Of a stretch of DNA of 22,251 nucleotides, positions 1-7,174 are shown piece after piece. The stretch comes from Ruthenibacterium sp. GTDB lineage: Bacteria > Bacillota > Clostridia > Oscillospirales > Ruminococcaceae. A program made the position numbers and the translations under genes. The first letter of the stretch is position 1. Every line of letters begins with the position of its first letter. The notes beneath the pieces were generated by a model. The model had not been told where the DNA came from. It ran no database searches and worked only from the letters and a program-made list of their open reading frames with translations. The stretch is from contig JAHHSK010000032.1 of NCBI GenBank assembly GCA_020025255.1, positions 1 through 22,251 on the forward strand, in the 5' to 3' direction.

Positions 1-1263
1 CGCGGGTGTGCTGTCCGGATTGGGTGCAATCGTAGCATCGATCGTATTTCGCCCGGTCAGCGTATCCATAACATCCAGTGCGCGGCGGATCTGCGGATCG
101 CTGTTTACATCCAAGCGGTAGAAATCCGCCTCCTGCTCTGCCGAAAGCGAAATTTCGACATCTGGAATAACGCCGACCCCGTCGAACGTTGTGCCGCCGC
201 GGCTTTGCAGAATACCGATCGTGTACGAGAACGCCGAGCCATCCGAAAGGGCGACCGGACGGCACTGGATCGTGCCGCGGCCCGCAGTTCGGGTGCCGAT
301 AATGCGCCCCTTGCCGAATTCGCGAATGGAGGTTGCAAACAATTCTGCCGCATGTGCCGTATTTCCGTTGACGATCACGTTGATCGGCATTGCCACTTCG
401 TTTGCATCCGAGGTTTCCAAGGTCGTGACACTGCCGTCCTTATTGAGGCGGCTTGCGATCGGCCCGACCGGGCACAGATAGTCAATGACCTGCATCGTAC
501 TGGAAAGGTTCGCACCCTGATTATTGCGCACATCAAAAATCAAGCCTTCTACAAGGACGTTTTCTTCCTGCCAGCGCGCCAGATACGCTTTGATTTCTTC
601 CACTGTACGGGAATTGAACAGGTTCACTTTGAAATAGGCCGTTGTGGTTCCTTCCGGCACCACACCTTCTACCGAGGGCAAATCGAAGCCATGGCGCTGA
701 ATTTCCACAACGCGCTCATTTTCGCCCGTAGCGTTGACGACCGTAAGCTGGACGATCGTGCCCGATTCCCCCATAAGACGGCTGTTGATCTGACTGAGCG
801 TCAGCGGTTTGACATCCGTTTCACCGATTTTTGTGATGAACCAGTCTTTTTCCAGCCCGGATTCATCGGCTGCGCTGTTCGGATACACTTTGATGATGCG
901 CGCGTAGCCGTTTGCATCTTTAACTACATCCGTACCAACGCCCATAATGATGCCGTTCTGCCGATTGAGGTAATCCAGATACTGGCGTGCCGTATAATAG
1001 CGCGCCTCTTTATCCCCCATGCCGGTAACGTAGCCTGCGGCAATGAAATCATACAGCGTTTCATTCACGATTTCGCCGTAATAATCCGCACGGGCGCTTT
1101 TATCCATTTCGGAAAGCTTATTATACATGATTTCTTTTTCGCGCACACTGCTGACCGTATGATTGAACATCTGCATGCTCAGGATCATCGTCACAACAAA
1201 CGTAACCGTCATTGCAATGATTGCAATGGCAACAGCAAGGTTTACTGTGATTTTTTTATTCAT
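1..1263 (-). CDS. S41-family (CtpA-like) PDZ protein with catalytic dyad lost; 3' end outside window
   Basis: Read directly on the minus strand from ATG at 1263; 421 codons are open and continue past the left edge. Residues 5-31 form an N-terminal membrane anchor, about 105-193 is a PDZ domain, and about 200-385 is an S41 (tail-specific protease) fold with the family's DVRNN motif at 244-248. In active S41 enzymes the nucleophile lies in an N-S-A-S-A-(S/A)-E segment and the Lys 25 residues later in F-G-K-G. Here these read N-T-A-H-A-A-E (His304) and A-G-R-G (Arg329), so both dyad residues are replaced. The third active-site Gln (Gln333) is retained. The frame is intact, so this is a pseudoenzyme rather than a pseudogene. 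It follows the M23 gene by 25 bases as last known member of the ftsE-ftsX operon; its RBS is weak. A role as PDZ adaptor or scaffold for the upstream hydrolase is inference. Confidence 0.85.
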   Translation of the reverse strand, partial: MNKKITVNLAVAIAIIAMTVTFVVTMILSMQMFNHTVSSVREKEIMYNKLSEMDKSARADYYGEIVNETLYDFIAAGYVTGMGDKEARYYTARQYLDYLNRQNGIIMGVGTDVVKDANGYARIIKVYPNSAADESGLEKDWFITKIGETDVKPLTLSQINSRLMGESGTIVQLTVVNATGENERVVEIQRHGFDLPSVEGVVPEGTTTAYFKVNLFNSRTVEEIKAYLARWQEENVLVEGLIFDVRNNQGANLSSTMQVIDYLCPVGPIASRLNKDGSVTTLETSDANEVAMPINVIVNGNTAHAAELFATSIREFGKGRIIGTRTAGRGTIQCRPVALSDGSAFSYTIGILQSRGGTTFDGVGVIPDVEISLSAEQEADFYRLDVNSDPQIRRALDVMDTLTGRNTIDATIAPNPDSTPA

Positions 1264-1288
1264 ACCTTTATCTCACTTTCCCAGATGC

Positions 1289-2446
1289 TTAAGCCCAAGG
1301 CGGGCCGAGATACGGACGCGAGCTGACGGGCACCCCGTTTTTATTGGTTTCAAAATGCAAATGGTTGCCCGTGGAATTGCCCGTGGAGCCGACATATCCG
1401 ATCAGCTGTCCCTGTACCACAGCGTCACCGGAATTTACAACGCGTCTTGACATGTGCCCGTAAATGGTGGCAAGCCCCGAACCGTGGCTGATCTTGACCG
1501 AAATGCCGTAAGACCAGTGGTTGTTCGTGCTGACGACACCATCCGCTGCCGCATAGATCGGCGTACCGGCCGGTGCGGGAACATCCATGCCGCGGTGCAC
1601 GTCCACCTTGCCGTAAATAACACGGACACTGCCAAAATCGGACGAAAGGCGCGTAAAGCCGGGGATCGGCCACGCAAATCCCTTTTCATTGTATTCGAAA
1701 TCGACATGATCGGCCTTTACCCATTCGGCCCATTCGCGCTGCGCCTGTTCAAACTGCTTTTGCTTTTCGGCTTCGGCCTCGGTTTGCGCGGCAAGATCCG
1801 CCTCGGCCTTCGTGATGTTGGCATCTGCCTGCTGGATCGCAGCGGAATACTGCGCCGCCGTATTGTTCAAATCCGCCTCCCGGGCAGAAAGCTCGGCCAG
1901 CTGGGCATCCAGCTCATTGCGCTGTTTTTCCAGCTCCTCTTTTTCTTCGCCCAGACGGCGCACCAGTTCGGAATCATGCTTTGAGATGCGCTGCAGGTTT
2001 TCAGCGAACACCAGCATGCCGGAAGGATCATCAATGCCCAGAAGGATTGCCAGATTCGACTGACGGCTCATCTCATACATATTGCGCAGCCGCTGCTCGA
2101 ACATGCCTTTATTATACTCCACGCTTGCGGCTTTTTCCGCGACTTGTGCGTTTTTCTCTTCGATCGACAGCTTTTTTGCTTCAATATCCTCTTTGATTGC
2201 CGCAAGCTGTGCCTTCAGATTGTTTGCCTGCGCATAATAATACTGTTTTGTCTGTTCCAGCTTTTCTTTTTTGCCCTGCGTCGCGCTGATATCCGCCTTG
2301 ATCGCCTGCAGCTCCTTGCGAAGGCGTTCCAGCTTTTCCGACGGCGATTCGGCATTGGCAAACATCAGCGGCAGCCCAAGGGTGGCAATCATGATCACCG
2401 CAAGCAGCATGCATACGACGCGAACCAGCTTTTTATGTTTTTCCAT
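1289..2446 (-). CDS. Secreted coiled-coil murein hydrolase / activator with C-terminal LytM (M23) domain (EnvC/PcsB position)
   Basis: A 385-residue exported protein. Residues 1-32 are a signal peptide with a likely cut after Ala-Asn-Ala. Residues 35-240 are long Lys/Glu/Ala/Gln-rich coiled coil, and about 265-380 are an M23 peptidase domain. The zinc and catalytic residues are all present: His284 and Asp288 (HxxxD), His331 (YGHM), His362 and His364 (HLH). Unlike E. coli EnvC, whose LytM domain is degenerate, this one should cleave peptidoglycan cross-bridges itself. The coiled coil is the part that, in EnvC and PcsB, docks on the outer loops of FtsX; ATP hydrolysis by FtsE then gates hydrolysis. 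The gene starts 25 bases after ftsX with a GGAGGA site at 2454-2459, which fixes the ATG. The domain call is firm; FtsEX control is inferred from gene order and architecture. Confidence 0.92.
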   Translation of the reverse strand: MEKHKKLVRVVCMLLAVIMIATLGLPLMFANAESPSEKLERLRKELQAIKADISATQGKKEKLEQTKQYYYAQANNLKAQLAAIKEDIEAKKLSIEEKNAQVAEKAASVEYNKGMFEQRLRNMYEMSRQSNLAILLGIDDPSGMLVFAENLQRISKHDSELVRRLGEEKEELEKQRNELDAQLAELSAREADLNNTAAQYSAAIQQADANITKAEADLAAQTEAEAEKQKQFEQAQREWAEWVKADHVDFEYNEKGFAWPIPGFTRLSSDFGSVRVIYGKVDVHRGMDVPAPAGTPIYAAADGVVSTNNHWSYGISVKISHGSGLATIYGHMSRRVVNSGDAVVQGQLIGYVGSTGNSTGNHLHFETNKNGVPVSSRPYLGPPWA

Positions 2447-2471
2447 AAATCCATCCTCCGTCTGTATCCGA

Positions 2472-3434
2472 TTATACTTTCAGATGCTTGCGAATACTCA
2501 TGGTACAGCCGATGCCGCCGATTACCACGCCGAACAGAACAAAGCCGATCGTGATCGGCTGAATGACCTGGGTAAAGGGAACCATGCAGCGCGTAAATTC
2601 GTTCAGCCACATTGCCTCCGGGCTTAAAAGCGCCTGTTCGATCCCATAATAGATGCCAACGACCAGCCCGGATGCCAGCAGCCCGGAAATCGCGCCGACC
2701 GTCATGCCTTCCACAAAGAAGGGCAGGCGGATAAAGGCATTGGTTGCGCCGACGAACTTCATGATATTGATATCCTTGCGGCGGGCAAACACCGTAAGGC
2801 GGATCGTATTTCCGATGACGACAATGCTTACGATCCCAAGCACCAGCACAAGCCCGCTTCCGATATAGCTGACGATGCGCCGCAGGCTGACAAGCGTATC
2901 GGAAAGCTCGGACGGACTGCTTATTTTATAAAAAACATTCTGCTCCACCGGATTGCCGGCTTCATCCGTACCGGTGTAAAGCCCCATTTGGTTTACGGTG
3001 TTTACGGTTTCCGACAGCTTGGCAACATCCTTGACCGAAACGCGGAACGATGCCGGCAGCGGATTGCTTTCATTGCCTTCGCCCGCGTATTCATCCATAA
3101 TGGAGCTGTATTCCCCCAGCTGCTCGCGCATTTCCTCAACGGCAGCCGATTTCGGGATGAACACGCACTGCGAAACATTCTCATGCTGCGAGATCTTTGT
3201 GTTCATCTCATCGATTTTTTCTTTGGGCACCGCATCATCGATGAAGAACACGATCTCGTTGAGTGTTTCCAAATAATCCACATAGCGGCCTACGTTTTCT
3301 GAAAGAAGCACGGCAGCCCCTGTGATGACAAGGCATGCTGTCAGCACGCCGACCGAGGCCAGCGACATCAGCCGATTGAAAATCATATTATGCCAGCCCT
3401 GTTTTACAAGGTAGCGAAAGCTCGACCATTTCAT
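2472..3434 (-). CDS. ftsX: Cell-division ABC permease FtsX
   Basis: A 320-residue membrane protein with the FtsX layout. There is a cytoplasmic N-terminus, a first transmembrane helix at about 22-45, and a large extracellular loop (46-187). Three further helices lie at about 188-211, 238-262 and 289-311, followed by a short basic tail. FtsX transports nothing known; it passes the ATPase state of FtsE across the membrane to a peptidoglycan hydrolase bound to its outer loop. The start codon overlaps the ftsE stop (TGATG), which implies translational coupling and equal dosage. Length and topology are normal for Gram-positive FtsX. The neighbour encoding a coiled-coil M23 hydrolase directly downstream is the expected partner. 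Confidence 0.95.
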   Translation of the reverse strand: MKWSSFRYLVKQGWHNMIFNRLMSLASVGVLTACLVITGAAVLLSENVGRYVDYLETLNEIVFFIDDAVPKEKIDEMNTKISQHENVSQCVFIPKSAAVEEMREQLGEYSSIMDEYAGEGNESNPLPASFRVSVKDVAKLSETVNTVNQMGLYTGTDEAGNPVEQNVFYKISSPSELSDTLVSLRRIVSYIGSGLVLVLGIVSIVVIGNTIRLTVFARRKDINIMKFVGATNAFIRLPFFVEGMTVGAISGLLASGLVVGIYYGIEQALLSPEAMWLNEFTRCMVPFTQVIQPITIGFVLFGVVIGGIGCTMSIRKHLKV

Positions 3435-4156
3435 CAGAACGCTTCCTCCTCTTCCCGTCTTGTAAGGCCATCGTCGATCACTTCGCCATGGTCGATCGTA
3501 ATGGTCCGCTTGTGAAAGCGCGCTGCGAGATCATGCTCGTGCGTAACCACAACAACGGTTGTTCCAAGGCTGTTGATCGCCTGAAGCAGCTCCATGATTT
3601 CCACACTCAGCTCCGGGTCGATATTTCCGGTCGGCTCATCGGCAATGATGATCGGCGGGGAATGTACTACGGCACGCGCCAGCGCGATGCGCTGCTGTTC
3701 GCCGCCGGAAAGCTCCTGCGGCAGGCTGCGCGCCTTGCCCGCAAGCCCCACCAGATTCAAAGCATAGGGCACGCGGCGTTTGATCTGCTTTTCCGGGATA
3801 TTGGTCACACGCATGGCAAATGCCACATTTTCATAGGCGGTCATGTTGGGGATCAGACGGAAATCCTGAAACACAACGCCCAGGCCGCGGCGAAGATACG
3901 GTATTTCACGCTGGCGTATCTTGGAAAGATCGCGCCCGTTTACGATCACGCGCCCTTGCGTTGCGACCTCCTCGCGAAGGATCAGCTTCAGGAACGTGCT
4001 TTTGCCCGCACCGGAATGCCCCAGAACAAAGACAAATTCCCCTTTGTTGATCGAAAGGTTCACATTCTGCAGAGCCACGATATCCTTGCTTTTGGATTCC
4101 AGCCCCGTATAGATCTTTTTGACATTTTCAAATCGGATGATTTCATTCGCTTCCAT
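3434..4156 (-). CDS. ftsE: Cell-division ATP-binding protein FtsE
   Basis: A 240-residue ABC ATPase: Walker A GHSGAGKST at 46-54, Q-loop near 97, signature LSGGEQQR at 149-156, Walker B IIIADEP at 169-175 and H-loop His206. FtsE dimerises under the membrane on FtsX and powers its signal to the septal hydrolase. An upstream in-frame start at 4213 would add 19 residues, but the ATG at 4156 has an AGGAG site just upstream and begins the conserved fold, so it is chosen. FtsE/FtsX is strongly supported over a generic LolCDE-type exporter by the FtsX topology and by the M23 and S41 genes that follow. No strong promoter was recognised in the 89 bases upstream. Confidence 0.95.
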   Translation of the reverse strand: MEANEIIRFENVKKIYTGLESKSKDIVALQNVNLSINKGEFVFVLGHSGAGKSTFLKLILREEVATQGRVIVNGRDLSKIRQREIPYLRRGLGVVFQDFRLIPNMTAYENVAFAMRVTNIPEKQIKRRVPYALNLVGLAGKARSLPQELSGGEQQRIALARAVVHSPPIIIADEPTGNIDPELSVEIMELLQAINSLGTTVVVVTHEHDLAARFHKRTITIDHGEVIDDGLTRREEEEAF

Positions 4157-4200
4157 AGTGCTCTCCTGTGAAAAAAGGCTTCGCCCTGTGTCGCCCCAAA

Positions 4201-4234
4201 CCCGCCGCTTCACGCACGGATGCGCCGCGGCGGG
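4201..4234 (-). terminator. GC-rich hairpin between CdaR-like gene and ftsE (weak terminator)
   Basis: Perfect 8-bp arms (CCCGCCGC at 4201-4208 and GCGGCGGG at 4227-4234) enclose a smaller CGCA/TGCG stem. It lies 11 bases past the stop of the regulator gene. On the minus strand it is followed only by TTTGGGG, so termination may be leaky and ftsE could receive read-through. Confidence 0.4.
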
Positions 4235-4245
4235 ATTTTCGGCTT

Positions 4246-5331
4246 TTAGTATTTTGCGGGATTGGAATTGAGGTATTTTTTGACCATCAGCGCAACCTTG
4301 AACACGATCGCATCATCAAATTCGCGCAGATCCAGCCCTGTGAGCTTTTTGATTTTTTCCAAACGATACACCAGCGTATTGCGGTGCACGAACAGCCCGC
4401 GGCTTGTTTCGGAAACATTGAGGTTATTTTCAAAGAAGCGCTGAATCGTAAACAGTGTTTCGGAATCGAGGCTTTCGATGCCGCCCTGCTTGAACACTTC
4501 CTTGAGGAACATTTCGCACAGCGTCGTCGGCAGCTGATAAATCAAGCGCGCAATGCCCAGATGATCGTAGCTGACAACGGCCTGTTCGGTATCGAACACC
4601 TTGCCGACCTCCATTGCGATCTGCGCTTCCTTGAAGCTCTGCGCCAGATCCTTTACATTGGCGATCGCTGTGCCGATGCCGACTGTGGCTTTGATGTAAT
4701 GCTCCCCGCTGAGGGTATCCACGATGCTTGCAGCAAGCTTTTCAATATCATGCTGTGCAATGCCGCGCTTGATTTCCTTGACAAGCACCGTATCATTTTC
4801 GCTGATATTGAACACAAAATCCTTCTGCTTGTCCGGGAACAAGCCGCTTACCACATCATATGCCGAAATGTCCGCCCCCTGATTGACGCGGATGAGCAGA
4901 ACCACGCGGGAAACATCGGTTGCAAAGTGCAGTTCCCGCGCCTTTGCATAAATATCCCCGGGCAGGATGTTATCCAGCACAACATTCTTAATGAAGTTTG
5001 CCTTATCGAATTTTTCGTCATGATACTGCTTGATGTTCTGCATGCTGATCGCAAGCAGTGCCGCATAATGCATTGCGGGATCATCACTGCCCTCCACCAT
5101 CACGGCATAATCATTCCGTTTGTTCGAGCTGAAAAGATGATAGGTGTATCCATCGCGCACAAACGCATCCCCGGCTGCAAGCCGATCCGCCGCAACCCCT
5201 TCACGCACCTCGCCAATGCGGTTGAGGTCCGAGCTGGCAATGATCGTGCCCGTTTCATCGACAACGCCCACCATTCGATCGATCGCTTCTTTCATCTGAT
5301 AGACAACGCCCTGAAAAATTCTGTTCGCCAT
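4246..5331 (-). CDS. CdaR/PucR-family transcriptional regulator
   Basis: A 361-residue protein. The C-terminus (about 298-352) has the PucR-type helix-turn-helix: F-F-E-N-N-L-N-V-S-E-T, then V-H-R-N-T-L-V-Y-R-L and a conserved Leu/Asp-rich end. The middle (about 135-250) fits the GGDEF-like domain of CdaR, and the N-terminus (about 1-100) a sugar-diacid-recognition-like sensor. Relatives sense small carboxylates such as glucarate or glycerate and act as activators. No sugar-acid catabolic gene is present here, so the ligand and targets are unknown. It is transcribed alone, upstream of ftsE in the same direction; whether it affects the division operon cannot be read from sequence. ATG at 5331 is preceded by AAAGGG. 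Confidence 0.85.
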   Translation of the reverse strand: MANRIFQGVVYQMKEAIDRMVGVVDETGTIIASSDLNRIGEVREGVAADRLAAGDAFVRDGYTYHLFSSNKRNDYAVMVEGSDDPAMHYAALLAISMQNIKQYHDEKFDKANFIKNVVLDNILPGDIYAKARELHFATDVSRVVLLIRVNQGADISAYDVVSGLFPDKQKDFVFNISENDTVLVKEIKRGIAQHDIEKLAASIVDTLSGEHYIKATVGIGTAIANVKDLAQSFKEAQIAMEVGKVFDTEQAVVSYDHLGIARLIYQLPTTLCEMFLKEVFKQGGIESLDSETLFTIQRFFENNLNVSETSRGLFVHRNTLVYRLEKIKKLTGLDLREFDDAIVFKVALMVKKYLNSNPAKY

Positions 5332-5369
5332 AATACCCGTTTCCCTTTCTCATACCGGCGCTGTGCGCA

Positions 5370-5412
5370 GGTATCGTTGTGATTATAGACAATTAGCTGT
5401 CGCTTTCGTCTC
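5370..5412 (-). promoter_or_regulatory. Candidate promoter of the CdaR-like gene
   Basis: A perfect TATAAT lies on the minus strand at 5387-5382, about 50 bases before the start codon. The -35 at 17-base spacing (GACGAA) is poor, so the promoter probably needs an activator or relies on the upstream AT-rich DNA. Confidence 0.4.
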
Positions 5413-5524
5413 TATTTTACACAATACTTCTGTCTTTTGCAACATATTTCAACAAATTAAAAGGCATTTTATTGTGTACTTTGGGGGCGGGACGCAAAAT
5501 CCATGTATAATCATAGCTTTTTTA

Positions 5525-5551
5525 TGTGAAAATTTCGTCACAAAAGTGTGA
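5525..5551. promoter_or_regulatory. Cluster of alternating TGTGA/TCACA half-sites
   Basis: TGTGA (5525-5529), TCACA (5538-5542) and TGTGA (5547-5551) give two overlapping inverted repeats between rsuA and the CdaR-like gene. The spacers (8 and 4) do not match the 6-base spacing of a classical CRP site. It may be an operator or the weak end-hairpin of rsuA. The rest of the 231-base gap (5332-5562) is AT-rich with no recognised gene. Confidence 0.3.
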
Positions 5552-5562
5552 ATAGCGCGCAT

Positions 5563-6297
5563 TCAGCCCCGGCTGTCCGGCTGTGCTTGCAGGCTTTGCT
5601 GTGTGATTTTTTCCACTTCCTGCGGTGTCAGTTCCCGAAAGCCCCCCGCGCCGAGCGCCGCATCCAGCTCCAGCCCGCCGATCGCTGTGCGGCGCAGCTC
5701 GTTGACGCCTGCCCCGTATACGCCGAACATCCGTTTGATCTGATGATAGACCCCCTGATGCAGGATGACGCTTGCACTGCACGGGCCGGCCGTGCCCGGG
5801 CTCAGCTGTGCCGGGGCAAGCTTTGTGCCATCGGCCAGTGTCACTCCCTGCGCAAAGGCATCCATCATCGTCTGGGTCAAAGGGGTATCCAGCAGCACCT
5901 CATAGCTTTTGGGCACATGATGCTTTGGGGACAGGATATCATGCGCGAACGCACCGTCATCCGTCACCAGCACAAAGCCCGTGCTCTGCTTATCCAGCCG
6001 CCCGGCGGGAAACAGGCTTCGGCGCGGATACTTTTTCCCCACAAGATCCACTACGGTGACATCCCGCGCATCCGAAGAAGCACTGACAACGCCCTTTGGC
6101 TTATCCAGCATAATATATACATACTGCTGCACGCTCAGCGGCCTGCCGCCAAGCGTCACGGCCTCTTGTTCATCCAGCTGGGCATCCGCTTTGCGGCACA
6201 CGATCCCATTCACACAGCACAGCCCTTTCTGGATCGCTTTGCGCGCATCGGAACGGCTTTGTCCTGTGGCCTGTGCTACAAATTTATCCAATCGCAC
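5563..6297 (-). CDS. rsuA: RsuA-family 16S rRNA pseudouridine synthase
   Basis: A 244-residue protein: S4 RNA-binding domain at about 1-45 and pseudouridine synthase domain at about 60-235. The catalytic motif G-R-L-D is at 99-102 (Asp102), followed by the family's T-D-D-G and S-P-K-H-H-V-P-K-S-Y stretch typical of RsuA rather than RluB/E/F. The substrate is expected to be U516 of 16S rRNA (E. coli numbering). The open frame extends to 6363, but GTG at 6297 has an AGGAGG site at the proper distance (6305-6310) and begins V-R-L-D-K-F, the canonical N-terminus, so GTG is chosen. The gene stands alone between a terminator and the CdaR-like regulator. Assignment to RsuA within the RsuA/RluB group is likely, not certain. 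Confidence 0.9.
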   Translation of the reverse strand: MRLDKFVAQATGQSRSDARKAIQKGLCCVNGIVCRKADAQLDEQEAVTLGGRPLSVQQYVYIMLDKPKGVVSASSDARDVTVVDLVGKKYPRRSLFPAGRLDKQSTGFVLVTDDGAFAHDILSPKHHVPKSYEVLLDTPLTQTMMDAFAQGVTLADGTKLAPAQLSPGTAGPCSASVILHQGVYHQIKRMFGVYGAGVNELRRTAIGGLELDAALGAGGFRELTPQEVEKITQQSLQAQPDSRG

Positions 6298-6343
6298 TCG
6301 TTGTTCCTCCTTTTGTGCCGGATTTTTATTGGTATTGTACCAT

Positions 6344-6380
6344 AAAAAGGCCGAAACGGTCAAAATCCGCTTCAGCCTTT
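6344..6380 (-). terminator. Rho-independent terminator of the DUF4830 gene
   Basis: On the minus strand GGCTGAAGCGG (6377-6367) pairs with CCGTTTCGGCC (6359-6349) through 11 bp with two G-U wobbles, closes a 7-base loop and runs into TTTTT. It separates the DUF4830 gene from rsuA. Confidence 0.8.
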
Positions 6381-6401
6381 TTTTCGCTTTTCCTCCGGCA
6401 G

Positions 6402-7016
6402 TCAGTCAGTTGGGAAGCCCGCCTGCTCTTGCTGCTGCGGGGCAGCCTTCGGCACCGGCGCCGGTTCTTCCAGCTGGGTGCCGAAGGACGCATTTTCCTG
6501 AATTTCTTCGTTTGTAAGCGCAAGCCCGGTCTGCACCGCGTCCTTCAGCGGCAGCACCTCCCCGGAAGGTTTTTCCAGCAGATACGCCCCGCGCACCTCA
6601 TTTTTGTATACCAATACCACCGCCCAGCATTTCTTATTTTCCGTTGTGCGCGAAGGCACCTGAAGCATCCATTTATCCGCCTTTTTGTTTTTGATGCGCG
6701 AAAGATCCAGCCCGCTTTCTCGGATGACATCGTTGAACGCCTGGAAATCCGCATCCCATTTGCGCGGCACACGCACTTCATGCACCGTTGCCGTGGAAGC
6801 ATCGGCCTGCACCCCGTACCCCTGCAAAAACACTGCCACATCCTGTGCGCCGGTGATCTGCTGGCTGCCCGCATCCGTCTGCGCTGCGGTTTCCACTGCC
6901 TTCGATCGGCCGCGTGCCGCTCCGACCCCTGCCGCCGCCCCCGCCAGAATCACCCCGCACAGCGCAGCCACCGCCACACGCCGCAGCCCGCCCTTCCGTA
7001 ACGTACATGTAAACAC
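6402..7016 (-). CDS. Membrane-anchored DUF4830-containing protein
   Basis: A 204-residue protein with a basic N-terminus, one hydrophobic helix at about 11-34 (signal anchor) and an extracytoplasmic domain at about 57-147. That domain matches the DUF4830 pattern as I know it: V-x-F-L-x-x-Y-G, E-V-x-V-P-x-x-W/F-D, a G-L-D-L segment, then A-V-V-L-V-Y-K-N-E-V-R-G-A. The last 55 residues are Glu/Pro/Gln-rich and probably disordered. The longest frame would start at TTG 7040, but GTG at 7016 has an AAGGAGG site in front and is chosen. Function is unknown for the family. It is a single-gene unit, divergent from coaX and closed by a good terminator. Confidence 0.7.
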   Translation of the reverse strand: MFTCTLRKGGLRRVAVAALCGVILAGAAAGVGAARGRSKAVETAAQTDAGSQQITGAQDVAVFLQGYGVQADASTATVHEVRVPRKWDADFQAFNDVIRESGLDLSRIKNKKADKWMLQVPSRTTENKKCWAVVLVYKNEVRGAYLLEKPSGEVLPLKDAVQTGLALTNEEIQENASFGTQLEEPAPVPKAAPQQQEQAGFPTD

Positions 7017-7110
7017 CGTACTTTCCCTCCTTGCGGCCAATGCCGTTATTTTCTACTTTCATCCTATGTCCTTTCCCAAGGCTTTAGCACCGTCTGGCGC
7101 AGGCTTTCTA

Positions 7111-7139
7111 TTGACAAATCCAAAGGACAAGTTCATCAT
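7111..7139 (+). promoter_or_regulatory. Candidate sigma-A promoter of coaX
   Basis: A perfect TTGACA (7111-7116) lies 17 bases before CATCAT (7134-7139), a 4/6 match to TATAAT. It sits 36 bases before the coaX start, which has AAGGGG as ribosome binding site. Confidence 0.55.
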
Positions 7140-7174
7140 AGAGATATCAAATTTTTAAAAAAGGGGCTGCACGC

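Noticed and set aside
250..370. Possibility that a frameshift in the S41-like gene only mimics loss of the catalytic residues
   Set aside because: Residues before, between and after His304 and Arg329 align with the family in one frame (VNGN, AAELF, GT, G-T-I-Q), so these are simple substitutions.
205..1326. 373-codon plus-strand frame opposite the S41-like gene
   Set aside because: The minus strand carries a continuous S41/PDZ protein with recognisable motifs; the plus frame has no binding site or domain.
5525..5542. Classical CRP site
   Set aside because: The half-sites match but the spacer is 8 rather than 6, and CRP itself is not expected in this lineage.
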